Part shown: positions 1 through 11,740 of the stretch, piece after piece
Layout of the letters: every line of letters begins with the position of its first letter
Numbering within the stretch: position 1 is the first letter of the stretch
From: Tetrapyrgos nigripes
Lineage: Eukaryota > Basidiomycota > Agaricomycetes > Agaricales > Campanellaceae
Length of the DNA: 64,000 nucleotides
Reading direction: 5' to 3'
Assembly (NCBI GenBank): GCA_013368315.1
Contig: JAACJM010000252.1
Coordinates: 1-64,000 of the forward strand
Notes under the pieces: model-generated
The model's database searches: none
The model's input: the letters and a program-made list of their open reading frames with translations, nothing else
Told to the model about the DNA's origin: nothing
Translations under genes and position numbers: made by a program

Positions 1-754
1 GAAATCGAAACCGACGACTCCGACTCCGTCCAGACCACGACCACGACCACGTCAACTTCAACGACCACAACGTCAACATCAACGTCAACGATAACCACCA
101 CCATACAAGGCAGAAGGCAGAAGATCAACGAACACAAGAACAAGAACAAGAAGAGCACAGTACGGCGGGTCAGGTATAGATAGATAGGCAGGCATGGGCA
201 TGGGCAAGACAAGAGACCATACATACATGGTCAGAGACGTTGGTACGACGACCAGTGACCAGTGACAGTGACGACTCAACACCAAGCCCCACCATCCACC
301 ATATCATACCCATACGTCCCATCACACCACACCAGACTATCAGCACCGCCAACGAACAACACCAACACCAACACCGAAACCAGCTTTCGCAACGATAACG
401 ACAGCGACAACGACGACGACACGACACAAAACCAACACCAACACCGGCATTAACGTTAACCCCAGAGCTAGTTCCGGCCCCCGGGTGTATTTGGGTATTT
501 GGGGCCCAGAGAAAGGAATCCGAAACCGAGACGAGACGAAACGAAACGAAAACGAAAAGACCTAAACCCTAAGGAGGGTACATGCGAGAAGCGAAGTGAA
601 GGGAAGTCCCCCAAAAGCCCCAACAGAGAGAGAAAGAGAAAGAGATAGCTAAAGAAAGAAAGATGGACCAAGAAAGAAAGAGGGAAAGAGGGAAAGAAAA
701 AAAATTGAGAGAAAAAAATACAAAGACGGGGAGAAAAGAGACGGCAACACTCAC
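1..754. other. Low-complexity, simple-sequence region without a supported gene
   Basis: The first ~450 bases are runs of CGAC, ACC and AAC-like triplets, and 590-720 is a GA-rich purine tract. The open frames here are compositional: they are rich in Thr/Asn/Pro or Ser/Phe and resemble no family. The tract at 600-750 lies directly downstream of the last readable exon of the ABCF relic on the minus strand, where the exon with the next ATPase motif (Walker B and the following helix) would be expected. I do not find that exon, so the relic is truncated here. Confidence 0.5.
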
Positions 755-1465
755 CAAGCAACAAGATATGCGGATGCTCCATCGCCAATTGTGCAAAAAC
801 CACCCTGTCACTACATCAGCACCATATCCCAAATTACCCATGGGAGTCACTCACCGATTCCTCAACCCATCACTCAACTGCCTAATCACACTCGTCTGAT
901 GTGCCCCACTCAAGCCAAACCTCCCCAACTGAGCTCTCCAAGCCTGAACATCCTTTTGTGGATACTTTTCCGCAAACAAGGATTGAAAGTATTTATAGGG
1001 GATTTATCGTAAGGAAGTTGATCGGAGGAGTGTTGAGAGTATTTTGCGAGTTTGAGAGCGGAGTGACGGGAGATGGTGCCTTCGACGGGTTGGAGGACTC
1101 CTGTTATGAAGTTGAGGAGGGTGGATTTTCCGGTTCCGTTTGCGCTGAGGATGGCTAGGCGGGAGTCTATGCTGGATAAAATAAAAGGGGAGTCAGATAG
1201 ATACATTTGCAAAAGACGTTACGCACCCAATCCCAAAACTCAACCCCTGATAAAGATAATTCTCTCGTTCCCCATTATAACTAAACGCCACCTCATCAAA
1301 AGCGATAATCGGAGGGGGTAGTTTTCTAATATCTTCGAAATTGAAACGGAGGGGACGGGGAGCCTCGATTTTTTCGAGGATTTTTTGTTTGGATTTGGCT
1401 TGGCGGACGAGGTTGGCGTAGGTACCGGCTGAGGCGATGAATCTAGAGGCTTGGCCATACTCGTT
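755..1465 (-). pseudogene. Relic of an ABCF-type ATPase (ARB1/ABCF2-like), second ATP-binding domain
   Basis: ABCF ATPases of the ARB1 group are soluble twin-ATPase proteins acting in ribosome biogenesis and translation. The relic reads on the minus strand. It starts with the conserved linker (ASAGTYANLV, then AKSKQK) at about 1,440-1,380 and the pre-Walker strand. A 55-bp GT-AG intron (1,172-1,226) precedes Walker A (ANGTGKST, usual first Gly replaced by Ser). Next come the KYSQHS motif and the signature-like LSDGLRNRV, split by a 50-bp intron (805-854). The next exon reads VVFAQLAMEHPHILLL and ends at a donor at 754, just before the Walker B aspartate. One frameshift lies near 990 (between SPIN and SLFAEKYPQ). 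The first ATPase domain and the C-terminus are missing. Family assignment is strong; non-functionality follows from truncation plus frameshift. Confidence 0.82.
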
Positions 1466-1469
1466 GGTT

Positions 1470-2440
1470 GGGATACGTCGGGTGAAAAGGAAGGGAGAAA
1501 ACCTGCACAGCCCTCAAAACAGACTCCTTGGTCGCGTAGTCACCGTTATCGTTTCAGTACTTCCTCCACCAAAATGGCGTATAACCCTGCGCTGTAAATT
1601 CGAATTTTCAGATCCATGGTATGGATTTCTGGTGGACAGAGGGAGGAAGGGAATGGCGTGATGACTTCCGGTAGTTCTTTGCACTGGAGAGAGTAGGAGG
1701 AGGAGGATTCTATTGGCATGGGTATTAGGAATGAAGAGAGACGCGTTTGTTTGGTAGTGTTGAGATCAAACGTTTTCGCCTACCATGTACCGCGCTAGCT
1801 ACTACTTACTCTCCAGGCTCATGCAATCGGACGATGCTCGAACCAAACCTTAAAGACATGCGCACCGAGTCGTTTTTTGGCTGCATTGACAGGATTCCGA
1901 ATTCGTTAGCGTTAGCCAAGGATTATGATATATGTGACATCCTCGACGTACTTGCGGATTATATTCTGGAATTTATACACCACCGTTTGGATGGGACCTT
2001 CTCTACCGGTTTCCGAGGTTGTTATTGACAGAAGAACGCGTCTCCGACTGCCCCAGCGCCTTCAGACGTTCTCTGGGACGAAGCTCTCCAAACCAAGACA
2101 TATGCACCGACTGGTTTCGCATGGGACGGGTACCTCTCAGGCATCGTTTTTGGGGTTTACTGGAACTGTGTACTCGTTGGTTGACGCGGCCTGGTGGAAT
2201 TATGGGTGATTGTGCCATGTCCTCGGTACATGTGTGTAGCATTGTAGCCTCATATCCCAGCATTATAACGACCATGGGCTGAAGAGGAGGGAGTGTTGGG
2301 TTGCTTGCGAGGTCGAGGACAATTTCTGGATGGTTGTCAACGTATATCATTGCTTATCCCCTCTTCACTCGCTCTTTGACTGACTGCGTTTTTTACAGAT
2401 TTTTCACCTTCTGACGTATATATTTCTCAGACACGACCAA
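1470..2440. other. Interval with no recognised gene
   Basis: Traces of the ABCF relic may continue upstream to about 1,560 on the minus strand (a degenerate NGDYATKES-like segment), but beyond that I recognise nothing. Open frames of 75-115 codons (for example 1,747-2,028 plus, 2,003-2,350 minus) overlap each other on both strands and show no domain, signal peptide or splice-compatible extension that I can defend. Confidence 0.35.
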
Positions 2441-3378
2441 CTTCTGTCGACCATGCTTCAATTATACATTATGCTGCGACATGATATCCTCCTCCCACCA
2501 CGCTTCCAGGTCACGCTCGTCGTTCGTTCTGGACGCTTTTGACCTCTTTTACGGTGCTCAAGAAGAGATCAAACCCTGACAACGAGACAGATGAAGCAAC
2601 AAGGTTCCTGGACAGTCAGGGGTACTTTGACGCCCTGCATTCAGTTTGACAAGGTGTGCGGCATAACTTCTCCATTCAAGGTACCGGTGTTGGCCTCTCT
2701 TCTTTGTAGACGAGTCCTCGTGGGTCGTGTCACTGTGGCTGTCCGTGCTTATCTTGTCAATATCTCGTGTGCAGTCTCAGTTTTAGTCTTGATTTTTCAA
2801 CTTTCGTCGTGTACCGGCAGCAGCAGCTCGTTGCAAAGCCGGAAGTATTGTCTCCGAAACGATGCAGGGTTGGAAAGAGGCAGAGGGGAAAGTAAAGATA
2901 TCGGAATTCGGGCCCTGGGCACCGTGTTACGCTGAGGAAGGATGTCAAAGACTTCAACGAGGCTCGGTGATCATATTCTCCCGCTTCTGTTGCTGTAAAT
3001 AGCGGTCTATGTTTTTCTAACAGAGTTTTCCACACAACTGGACTTCGAGAGAGAAATATACTTATGGCTCTGATGTATCCTGTCGCCGTGACCGGTAATG
3101 CGGTGGTACTGGTCATCTTCCGAGACAACTGTCAAGCACTGCCTCGTACAGCTCTTTGTTCCTTACGAGGCTGATTGTTCCGTGACTACCGTGATTTGAT
3201 ATTTTGACGTCAAAGAAGAAGAGTAGCTTCGCATGTTTTGAGGAGGGAGTCGTGAGGTCAGAATGGATGATTAGATTTGGGGAGGACGTTCAGCAGAGGT
3301 TGTACGGGATGATCCTATAGATGGGTGGGGATGGGTGACTCTGAGCATGAATTCAGTGAGCTTCTCCAATACCAATGG
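2441..3378. repeat. Dispersed ~0.9 kb repeat, copy 1 (partner at 18,332-19,372)
   Basis: This block is collinear with 18,332-19,372. Anchors in the same order are: CCATGCTTCAATTATA near 2,453; CCACCACGCTTCCA near 2,497; GATGAAGCAACAAGGTTC near 2,590; a shared segment around GACGAGTCCT near 2,709; CTTTCGTCGTG near 2,801; CGGAATTCGGG near 2,901; and GACGTTCAGCAGAGGTTGTA near 3,286. Similarity begins and ends abruptly. I see no open frame conserved between the copies, no terminal inverted repeat and no target duplication, so the class (decayed transposon or segmental duplication) is open. Confidence 0.75.
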
Positions 3379-3553
3379 CGTCTGCATGAAGTCGAGTCAA
3401 GGGCCAGCTGATCAATTCATTCTGCTCAGCAATCTATTCATAGTAAGAACAGCCTGCTGACCTCCCCCTCTCTTCACCGTCAACGTCCAGCCTCGAGGCT
3501 TCCGTCAGTGCACATCCGTCCCCTCACCGTCCCCTCTCCCAACTTTCATTCCT

Positions 3554-6500
3554 ATGAAAAAACAATATCAGAAGCTTCGAGATCGGTTCAGCCGCAGTCG
3601 CAGTCGCAGTCGCAATCGCAGTCGCTCTCCCATCCCACCTGCTGCCGCGTCAGCTCCAGACCCTCCCGTACATAATTCCTCCCTTACGCCGTCATACCTT
3701 ACCAGCTCTGGTCGACTTTCTCCTGTACCTCCTCCCCAAATTGGTGATTCTGCAATCCAGAAACCATTGCCGGATCTGCCAGGCAACAATACTCGGGATG
3801 GAAAGTCCCGTTTGGAGCGCGTCACCCAAAGCACGGAGTTCAGAAGCATGAAGACCCTCCTCAAACTAGTCACTGCCGCCGGCGGTGCGGAGCCCACAGG
3901 TGCTTTGAAAATAGTGTCGGGTGGTTTGTCTATTCTAGTGGAGCAGGCTGAGGTGAGGGTTAACCAATGTTAAACTGCAGAACTGTGACTTATTTTCCGG
4001 ATACGTAGAAAACAGTTCAGACTAACGCGGATCGAAAGGCGTTCATGAAATCGCTGCAGTCTGCCGTCGACAACCTCGAACATTATTCTCGGGATGTTAC
4101 ATCTGGATCACTTGGCGAGCACATGAAGACTCTTCAAGAGTAATATCTAATATGCTTAGTACATTGAATAAAGTTTTATTTATCAGATTTTTCTCTCATA
4201 GAACGTTGAAAAAACAAAATTTGTCAGTTAATGGACGAGTTGGAGAGGCCCTGGTGGAAACGCTTCCTTGCGGCGGGTGAAGAAGCTGAGGATATGAAAA
4301 GTCTTCAACAGATGGTCAGGGATATGTATCAGGTATTTATGGTACGTGGCCGTCTAAGGTCCCCTATTCCGCTGCTAACGCGTACTCAAGATGGAACTAG
4401 CGATTCAAATTGCTATCAATATCGAGAACGGGATTGAAACAAACGGAGAGATCAAAGCCTATTTGGAAGAGAATCTCGGAGATTTGAAGACGGGTTTTGA
4501 AGAGGTTGCAAGAGAGATAAAAGAGATCAAATTGGAGATGTTGAAGGCATGTACTGTATTCATCTTTCGTTTGATGGCGTAGCTCAAGACGCAAATTTTC
4601 AGAATCAGCTCACCGGCTGCCTCGCTCCCTCAGAAAAAGCCGAGTACAATGCGATGACGAGTGCGCCGCGTGGAGCTTGTACTAAGGGCACTCGCCAGGA
4701 GATATTGGAGAAACTCATAGCATGGGCAGAGGGGGACACGGATCATCCCATATTCTGGATGAACGGAATGGCTGGGACGGGCAAAACAACCATTGCGTAT
4801 TCATTCTGTCTGCAGCTGTTGGAAAAACAGATGCTTGGCGCAAGCTTCTTTTCTTCTCGTTCCGAGGGTGAGACAGCAGATCCAGGTCATGTACTTCCCA
4901 CCATAGCCTATCAGCTAGCTCGCCATTCTCCGGAATTCAGTGCAGCTCTTCAGAAGTCCTTGAAAGCCGAGGAAGACTCTGGCTGCACACCATCCGAGTC
5001 ACAATTTCGGAAACTGATCTTGAGCCCTGCTAGAACATCGCGGTCTGCCTTTGGTCAAAAGCACCTTGTGGTTGTCTTTGATGGCCTTGACGAATGTAGA
5101 GATTTGAGCCAAATCTCCAAAATCCTATCCTTGCTCATTCAACATGCCGTTGACCTTCCCATCAAATTCTACATTTCCAGCCGCCCAGAAGCAGACATCA
5201 CAGCCAGATTCACTGGTGCAAACTCGAAACATCACAAGAAATTCCTGCTCCACAACGTGGAGGAACATTTTCTCCGCAGAGATCTTGGACTTTTTCTGCA
5301 TTACCGCTTCGCAGAAATTCGGAGTGAAAAGTCAATTTCTGAGGAGGGATGGCCTTCTGAAGATCAGCTCAATCAGCTATTGGACCTTTCAGGACAACTT
5401 TTCATTTATGCTGCCACAGCTTGCTTGTTCATTGCTGATCCACGGATTCAAAGCCCTGGTTCAACTCAGAAAGCACTGAGAGATATTCTTTCCTACAGTG
5501 CATCAAATCCCACTCCTGGCAACGAGGCATCTTACAGGGAGCTAGATGCTCTCTATCACATTGTTCTTTCCTCAGCCCTTCACAATGATGAGGAGAATGA
5601 GGTTTTGAAGAATGTCCTTCATCTCATTACCACTGCCCAGACACCACTCTCTCAGACTGCTATTGCAGAGCTTCTACAAATTAATATATCAAGCATTTTA
5701 CTTGAAAGGACTCTCAGCTCTCTCCAGTCTGTCATTTCAGTACCTGCCAATCACTCACAACCTATCCAAATCTTCCATGCTTCCTTTCCAGACTTCTTGT
5801 CTGATCCAATCCGTTCTAAAGAATATCACCATGCTCCCAAAGAATCCCACTCCATTCTTGCAAACAAATGTCTGGAATATCTGAAAGGTCACCTGGTTGA
5901 AAACATCTGTGGGCTGCAGGACAAAAATGTGCATGTCTCCCAGGCAACTATAGCAGGCAATATATCTGAGGCTCTTCAGTATGCGTGTATGTACTGGATA
6001 ACCCACTACCTGGAGGCTAGTGACAAGGACACTCTTCATGAGTTGATGAACAAGTTTTTCAAGAAGTGGGTTTTGCAGTGGACTGAATGCATGTCTCTGC
6101 TTGGAAGGCTTGACATAGTAGTAAAGATGTTGGGCAATTTAGAGAGGGCACAATTTGTAAGCTAACTTTTCTTCATTTTTGAACTCACAGCACTAACTAT
6201 GGTTCAGGTTGATGCTAAAATTCGACAGCTAGCAGGGGATACCAGACGTTGTGTATTGCAGTGCTTCAACACCATCCGGGACCATCCACTAGAAATCTAC
6301 TATTCAGCACTCTTCTGGCTACCCAAAAAGTCAATAATTCAGGAATTTTATCCACAAGAAATACCATGGAAACTTCTTGGTGGAGTTGGCAATTTATGGG
6401 AGTGTTATGACCATGTCATTCAAGCTAAAGGCAGTATCTATTGCATTGCACTGTCAGCAGATGGACAGCAAGTGGTCTCTGGATCTTCTGACTCGACTAT

Positions 6501-8271
6501 CCGAATCTGGAATGTGGAGACAGGAGAGGAAGAGAAAAAGCTGGAGGGACATTCACATTCGGTGACATCTGTGGCATTCTCAGCAGATGGACAGCGAGTG
6601 GTCTCTGGATCTGATGACAAGACTATCCGAATCTGGAATGTGGAGACAGGAGAGGAAGAGAAAAAGCTGGAGGGACATTCAGATTCGGTGAGATCTGTGG
6701 CATTCTCAGCAGATGGACAGCAAGTGGTCTCTGGATCTTCTGACAAGACTATCCGAATCTGGAATGTGGAGACAGGAGAGGAAGAGAAAAAGCTGGAGGG
6801 ACATTCACATTCGGTGAGATCTGTGGCATTCTCAGCAGATGGACAGCGAGTGGTCTCTGGATCTGATGACAAGACTATCCGAATCTGGAATGTGGAGACA
6901 GGAGAGGAAGAGAAAAAGCTGGAGGGACATTCAGATTGGGTGACATCTGTGGCATTCTCAGCAGATGGACAGCGAGTGGTCTCTGGATCTGATGACAAGA
7001 CTATCCGAATCTGGAATGTGGAGACAGGAGAGGAAGAGAAAAAGCTGGAGGGACATTCAGATTTGGTGAGATCTGTGGCATTCTCAGCAGATGGACAGCG
7101 AGTGGTCTCTGGATCTTCTGACAAGACTATCCGAATCTGGAATGTGGAGACAGGAGAGGAAGAGAAAAAGCTGGAGGGACATTCAGATTGGGTGACATCT
7201 GTGGCATTCTCAGCAGATGGACAGCGAGTGGTCTCTGGATCTTCTGACAAGACTATCTGAATCTGGAATGTGGAGACAGGAGAGGAAGAGAAAAAGCTGG
7301 AGGGACATTCAGATTGGGTGACATCTGTGGCATTCTCAGCAGATGGACAGCGAGTGGTCTCTGGATCTGATGACAAGACTATCCGAATCTGGAATGTGGA
7401 GACAGGAGAGGAAGAGAAAAAGCTGGAGGGACATTCAGATTGGGTGAGATCTGTGGCATTCTCAGCAGATGGACAGCGAGTGGTCTCTGGATCTGATGAC
7501 GAGACTATCCGAATCTGGAATGTGGAGACAGGAGAGGAAGAGAAAAAGCTGGAGGGACATTCAAATTGGGTGAGATCTGTGGCATTCTCAGCAGATGGAC
7601 AGCGAGTGGTCTCTGGATCTGATGACTCGACTATCCGAATCTGGAATGTGGAGACAGGAGAGGAAGAGAAAAAGCTGGAGGGACATTCAGATTTGGTGAG
7701 ATCTGTGGCATTCTCAGCAGATGGACAGCGAGTGGTCTCTGGATCTTCTGACAAGACTATCCGAATCTGGAATGTGGAGACAGGAGAGGAAGAGAAAAAG
7801 CTGGAGGGACATTCACATTCGGTGAGATCTGTGGCATTCTCAGCAGATGGACAGCGAGTGGTCTCTGGATCTGATGACAAGACTATCCGAATCTGGAATG
7901 TGGAGACAGGAGAGGAAGAGAAAAAGCTGGAGGGACATTCAGATTGGGTGACATCTGTGGCATTCTCAGCAGATGGACAGCGAGTGGTCTCTGGATCTGA
8001 TGACAAGACTATCCGAATCTGGAATGTGGGGACAGGGGAGGAAGAGAAAAAGCTGGACCAACATTCACAAAGTGCAGCCAATGAGCAGAAAATTGCTACA
8101 GATGTCAGCCATTATCTTCATGACCAGTGGATTCATCATCCTTTCATTGGAGAATTGGACTGCGTTTACTTGCCCTTTACTGATATTTTTTGCTCAGCTA
8201 TTCACGATGACATTCGTTTACTATGTTTAGGGTTTCAGTCTGGCAAAGTTTTGATTCTAAAGGCTTTGTAG
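3554..8271 (+). CDS. NLR-type protein: NACHT (STAND) NTPase with 13 near-identical WD40 repeats
   Basis: Fungal NACHT-WD40 proteins are STAND NTPases acting in non-self recognition and heterokaryon incompatibility; WD repeats serve as the sensor. Exon 1 (3,554-3,952) encodes a basic Ser/Arg-rich head. Exon 2 is 4,009-4,139. Further helical exons lie at about 4,231-4,340 and 4,391-4,550, with boundaries between 4,140 and 4,590 that I could not resolve. The NACHT exon runs to 6,156: Walker A GMAGTGKTT near 4,765-4,791, Walker B VVFDGLDEC near 5,075-5,100. A 51-bp intron (6,157-6,207, with CTAAC) leads to the WD40 array (6,434-8,069) and a last degenerate blade-like tail ending at 8,271. Repeat 7 carries TGA at 7,258-7,260 where every other repeat has CGA, which would truncate the protein after about seven repeats. 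It is a functional gene, a recent null allele or a sequence error; the frame is otherwise open. Confidence 0.85.
6434..8069 (+). repeat. Tandem array of 13 WD40-encoding 126-bp repeats
   Basis: Thirteen units of exactly 42 codons sit in one frame and are nearly identical at nucleotide level. Each contains SVAFSADGQ, VVSGS and TIRIWNVETGEEEKKLEGHS. Variation is confined to a few codons: the two residues before the first Val (HS, DS, DW, DL, NW), Thr/Arg after it, Gln/Arg after DGQ, Ser/Asp in GS[S/D]D, and Lys/Ser/Glu after it. The first unit (IYCIALSADG) and the last (VGTGEEEKKLDQ) are more divergent at the array edges. This matches the high-internal-conservation repeats known from Podospora het-d/het-e genes, where a few recognition-surface positions vary. 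The array also creates a long antisense open frame, which is an artefact. Confidence 0.95.
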
Positions 8272-11233
8272 ACTTGGTAGCATGAAAAAATGCATTTACA
8301 CTTTTATATATAAACCCACTGCAGAATGGACAGCAAGATGCATGAGCACTTGGTAGTAGAGGCTGACATGAAGTTCCTTTTGTTCTGTTGGTGCCAGGGT
8401 TCCTTACTTTGACTTTCATCATCTCCACAAAGCTGCCACATTAATGCCACTGAACTCAGTTCATAGATATCTAACCAATACTTCAGTACCCTTTCTGACT
8501 TCCATATGATTTTATGCATTTATTCTCAGGCTTTCTCATACTTCTCAACCAAAACCCTCTTCAATGCTTTCCTCGTTAGCTATTTCAGAGTCTACGAGAT
8601 TCAAAAAATCATACTCAAGTCCCCAAATTAACTTGATTCAGAGCTTCAACTAGGAAACCACAAACTCACCTTTACAACAGCCTCCTTTTGATCACTTGTA
8701 TTTACTCAAATTTCCTTTACTCAGCCACATCTCCAACTTGCTTATCATCTTCACCCAATTTTTCTTCTATGCTCTTCACTCAGCCTCTATGCTCTAGGTA
8801 CCCTTTCACTTGAGATCTGGACGGTTTGTTTTCAATGACTAACCAATGAGTTTGAATGATGTCTCACATTACAACAATGCACACATGTGATGGCACAGGG
8901 GCAATGTCTTTGTTTGGCAGACAAACATATGGACAACATTGATGACAATGTATTCCCCCAATCTCTCTTTGTGCTTACTCCCAGATTGCCAATTGAAGAA
9001 CAAATTCAGCAACTTCAAGAAAGCGACTCTACTAGCAACAATCCACACTATGAAACTATTCCTTGGATCATCTTTCCCTTTCTCCAGTCAATGCCTTTTC
9101 GTGTGTCTGTGTCTTTGTCTCCCCTTGAACGCTCCATCCCCTCCATCTGCACACTCTCTGCTTCCTTCTACCCCACCTTATTCCCATTTCCAAGTCAACA
9201 ACTCATTGACGAGATCCCCCCTCATCCCCCATCCCCATCTCATCGAACATGGTCATGGTGCCAGTAGATGTCTTAAATGGAAGAAGGAGAAGGCGATGGA
9301 GATGGAGAATTGGATAATAGACAACATAGTATGACATACAGTAGACAGTGGAAAGTGTATGCTGTATGGTGAGCAATGTGCACAACATGTACATATACAC
9401 TTCGCCAATGCTTCATTCTGCATCGGACCAATGGACAATGTATCATGACTTGATTATTTTGGATGATTTTCTTTCTATTTTTCCTTCTATTTTCCTTCAT
9501 CATTCATCAATCAGCCATCAATTGTTGTTCATCTTTTGTTCATCTTTTCGTCCTATCTTTTTTCCATCTTTCTATGACAGATACATGATTATCACTTACC
9601 AGGGATACTAGGCTGTAATTGGATTATCTCTAACAGTTCTCCAATTCCTTTCATCTTTTCATCAAGATACCATCTTTTACTTTGATCCTATGATTACTGC
9701 CTTATCTTTGGCCTCATGTATATAAACTTAAAGTTGTAGCTTCCTAGTTCCCATCTTGACCTCTTCATCTTAGGACTAGGTAAGCATCTCTCCTCTTGCA
9801 TCTTATCTTTACTCATAATTAACTTCATCTTGGGACTAGCTTCTCATTGTCTTCTCTCTTACTGCTGCTCTGTCTACGTCTACTGTTTGAGCCAAGTGTG
9901 TGCTCTACACCACACAATGGCCAAACATCAAATGTCTAAAATGTACACCTTTTTCATTCTTGTCCCTTTCCTCTTCCTTTCCCTTTTCCTTCCTCTTTTT
10001 TCGCCTTCTTATTTTTTATTTTTTATTTTTTGCAACTGTCGACAGTGTTAATTAACTAACTACAATCCTATGATTACCAGATCGTCTTCCCACTTCCCAC
10101 TCACTCTTCTTCCAGTCTGAGGCTCCTTCCAGAAACCGAACCAGGAACAGGGACAATAGGGACAGGACAAGGGATCCAAGAAACCTGGCAATAGTCATAC
10201 ATACCAACAACCAATGACTTTGACTGCAACTTGGCAGCCAACTCCCCTCCCCTCACCACAACTCACCACAACACAACAGCTAACAAAGACGAGGGTTATG
10301 GCAATGAATTACTATGATGATGGTGAGGAACTCAAAAATAGGCACCGATGCTGAACCTCCCTTCCTCATTCTAAATGGCATTGGCACCCAGCATACATTC
10401 TCATAATACACCTGATATCACTGTCACTGTGTGGGAATACAATGGTTCAATGGTGATGAATACGCAGAACATTGCTGTGCAGTGATAGACTGGGGCAAAA
10501 GGCCATTGCTTTGCGCAGCAAGTTACAAGGCTGTTTCATATAGTCTATAGTGATTCCCAGGCTATGCAGAAGGGAGGGAGCATTGGTGGAAGTGGGAGGG
10601 AAGAAGGACATATGACAAAATAGAAACTATGATTTGACACACTGGCATGACGTGGTTGTCTATGGTCTTTGGATCTGGTCCAGACCAAGTCTGGACATTC
10701 CAGTTGTCAGGAAGGGGAAAGACAGCTTAATTTGAGTGGCAGTGGAAAGGGGTGGGAGTTTGAGGTCATGGTAAAAATTACAAGGCCAACATAAGTTAAC
10801 TCGGCCTTTAAGAGGCCTCGTAACGGGTTTGGCCAGATTGTCAAGGCAGTTATGTTAAGCTAGAGAAAGGACAAAGAAAGAGCAGTGTTGTAACTGTTCC
10901 TGTCTGTGAGATTGAGGTTTGGAGATTGGTACACTTATTATATAACTTTATTACTGCATGTTCACTTTCAAGAAGTACTCATCTGTCCAGTCAGCTTCCC
11001 TGACATGCTACCGCAGTATGGGTGTTAAATAGAATAATTTAGATAGTACCTAACTTGACAGTTGTCATAACTGTATGAAAGGGGTGTGGGCCAGCACCGA
11101 GGTGTGGCGAGTATGAGACTGGAGCTCCCCAAAACATTAAAATACACATTACTTTTTATCAACTTTTTATTGAATTTCTTTTCTATCCACCGTCAAAACA
11201 AATACTAGTCAATGTAGACCCCTAACTAATAAA
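8272..11233. other. Long non-coding stretch downstream of the NLR gene
   Basis: About 3 kb with no supported gene. Composition is AT-rich with pyrimidine tracts, for example T/C runs at 9,950-10,030. Open frames such as 8,887-9,267 and 8,939-9,334 overlap one another, are Pro/Ser/Leu-rich and have no plausible splice extension. A small palindrome (GGCCTTTAAGAGGCC) lies at 10,803-10,817. I could not identify a transposon boundary. Confidence 0.45.
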
Positions 11234-11740
11234 TTACATTGTTTGCTCCCTCTTCGCTGGGTCAGATAAGAGGATTACGAATTTTAGATTCCACGCAAGC
11301 ATGGTCTCTCCACTGCCAGTGTAGTACCCAGCCATATAGTCAACCAAACAGACAGAGCCAGCTGGAATCCCTTCTGTATACAATCGAAACAGCAATATGC
11401 CTTTCCAATCCTCAGGAGTAAATTGAAAGGTTTGAGGAGGTCTGCAGATTGCGAGGAGAAGACTGAAGGTACAATCTTCAGTCTTCATCACTATTCTGTC
11501 ATTATTGAAGCCAGTTTCGTAGAGCTGGAAAAGTAATAAACTGGTCAGTAGATTGAAGAAAACAAATTGTGGGATGTACTACCATGGGGGTCTGCCTTGA
11601 GAACATAGCAATTGTGGTAAGAAAGGCAATCAACAAGAATGAGAAATCAGATGATAAACGAGAAGACGAGATAGAGATAGAGAACGCACCAGGAAAACAG
11701 AAAAAAGCTATGGCTCTTCTCAGACTGAGGAAATCTCAAT
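11234..11740 (-). CDS. Small spliced ORF, unknown protein
   Basis: The 3' exon runs from an acceptor at about 11,526 (TTTTCCAG followed by an LYETGF-coding segment) to a stop at 11,234 and encodes about 98 residues. These include KTEDCTFSLLL, FTPEDWKGIL and VDYMAGYYTG. Upstream, a candidate donor (GTAGTA) at about 11,580 follows a short hydrophobic, Phe/Leu-rich frame that could be the N-terminus or a signal peptide. The start codon is not settled. The amino-acid composition is balanced and unlike the random frames nearby, which is the main reason for calling it. I do not recognise the family and assign no function. Confidence 0.4.

Noticed and set aside
262..453. Asn/Thr-rich open frame
   Set aside because: Pure consequence of ACC/AAC simple sequence.
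663..899. Lys/Glu/Arg-rich frame at the window start
   Set aside because: Covers a purine tract and runs antisense across the ABCF relic's exon; no independent support.
6438..8081. 547-codon open frame antisense to the WD40 array
   Set aside because: It exists because the 126-bp repeats have no stop in that antisense frame; product is a monotonous repeat with no WD40 or other domain, while the plus strand encodes clear WD40 units.
8887..9334. Two overlapping 126-131-codon frames
   Set aside because: Overlapping frames on one strand, Pro/Ser/Leu-rich, no domain, no splice extension.
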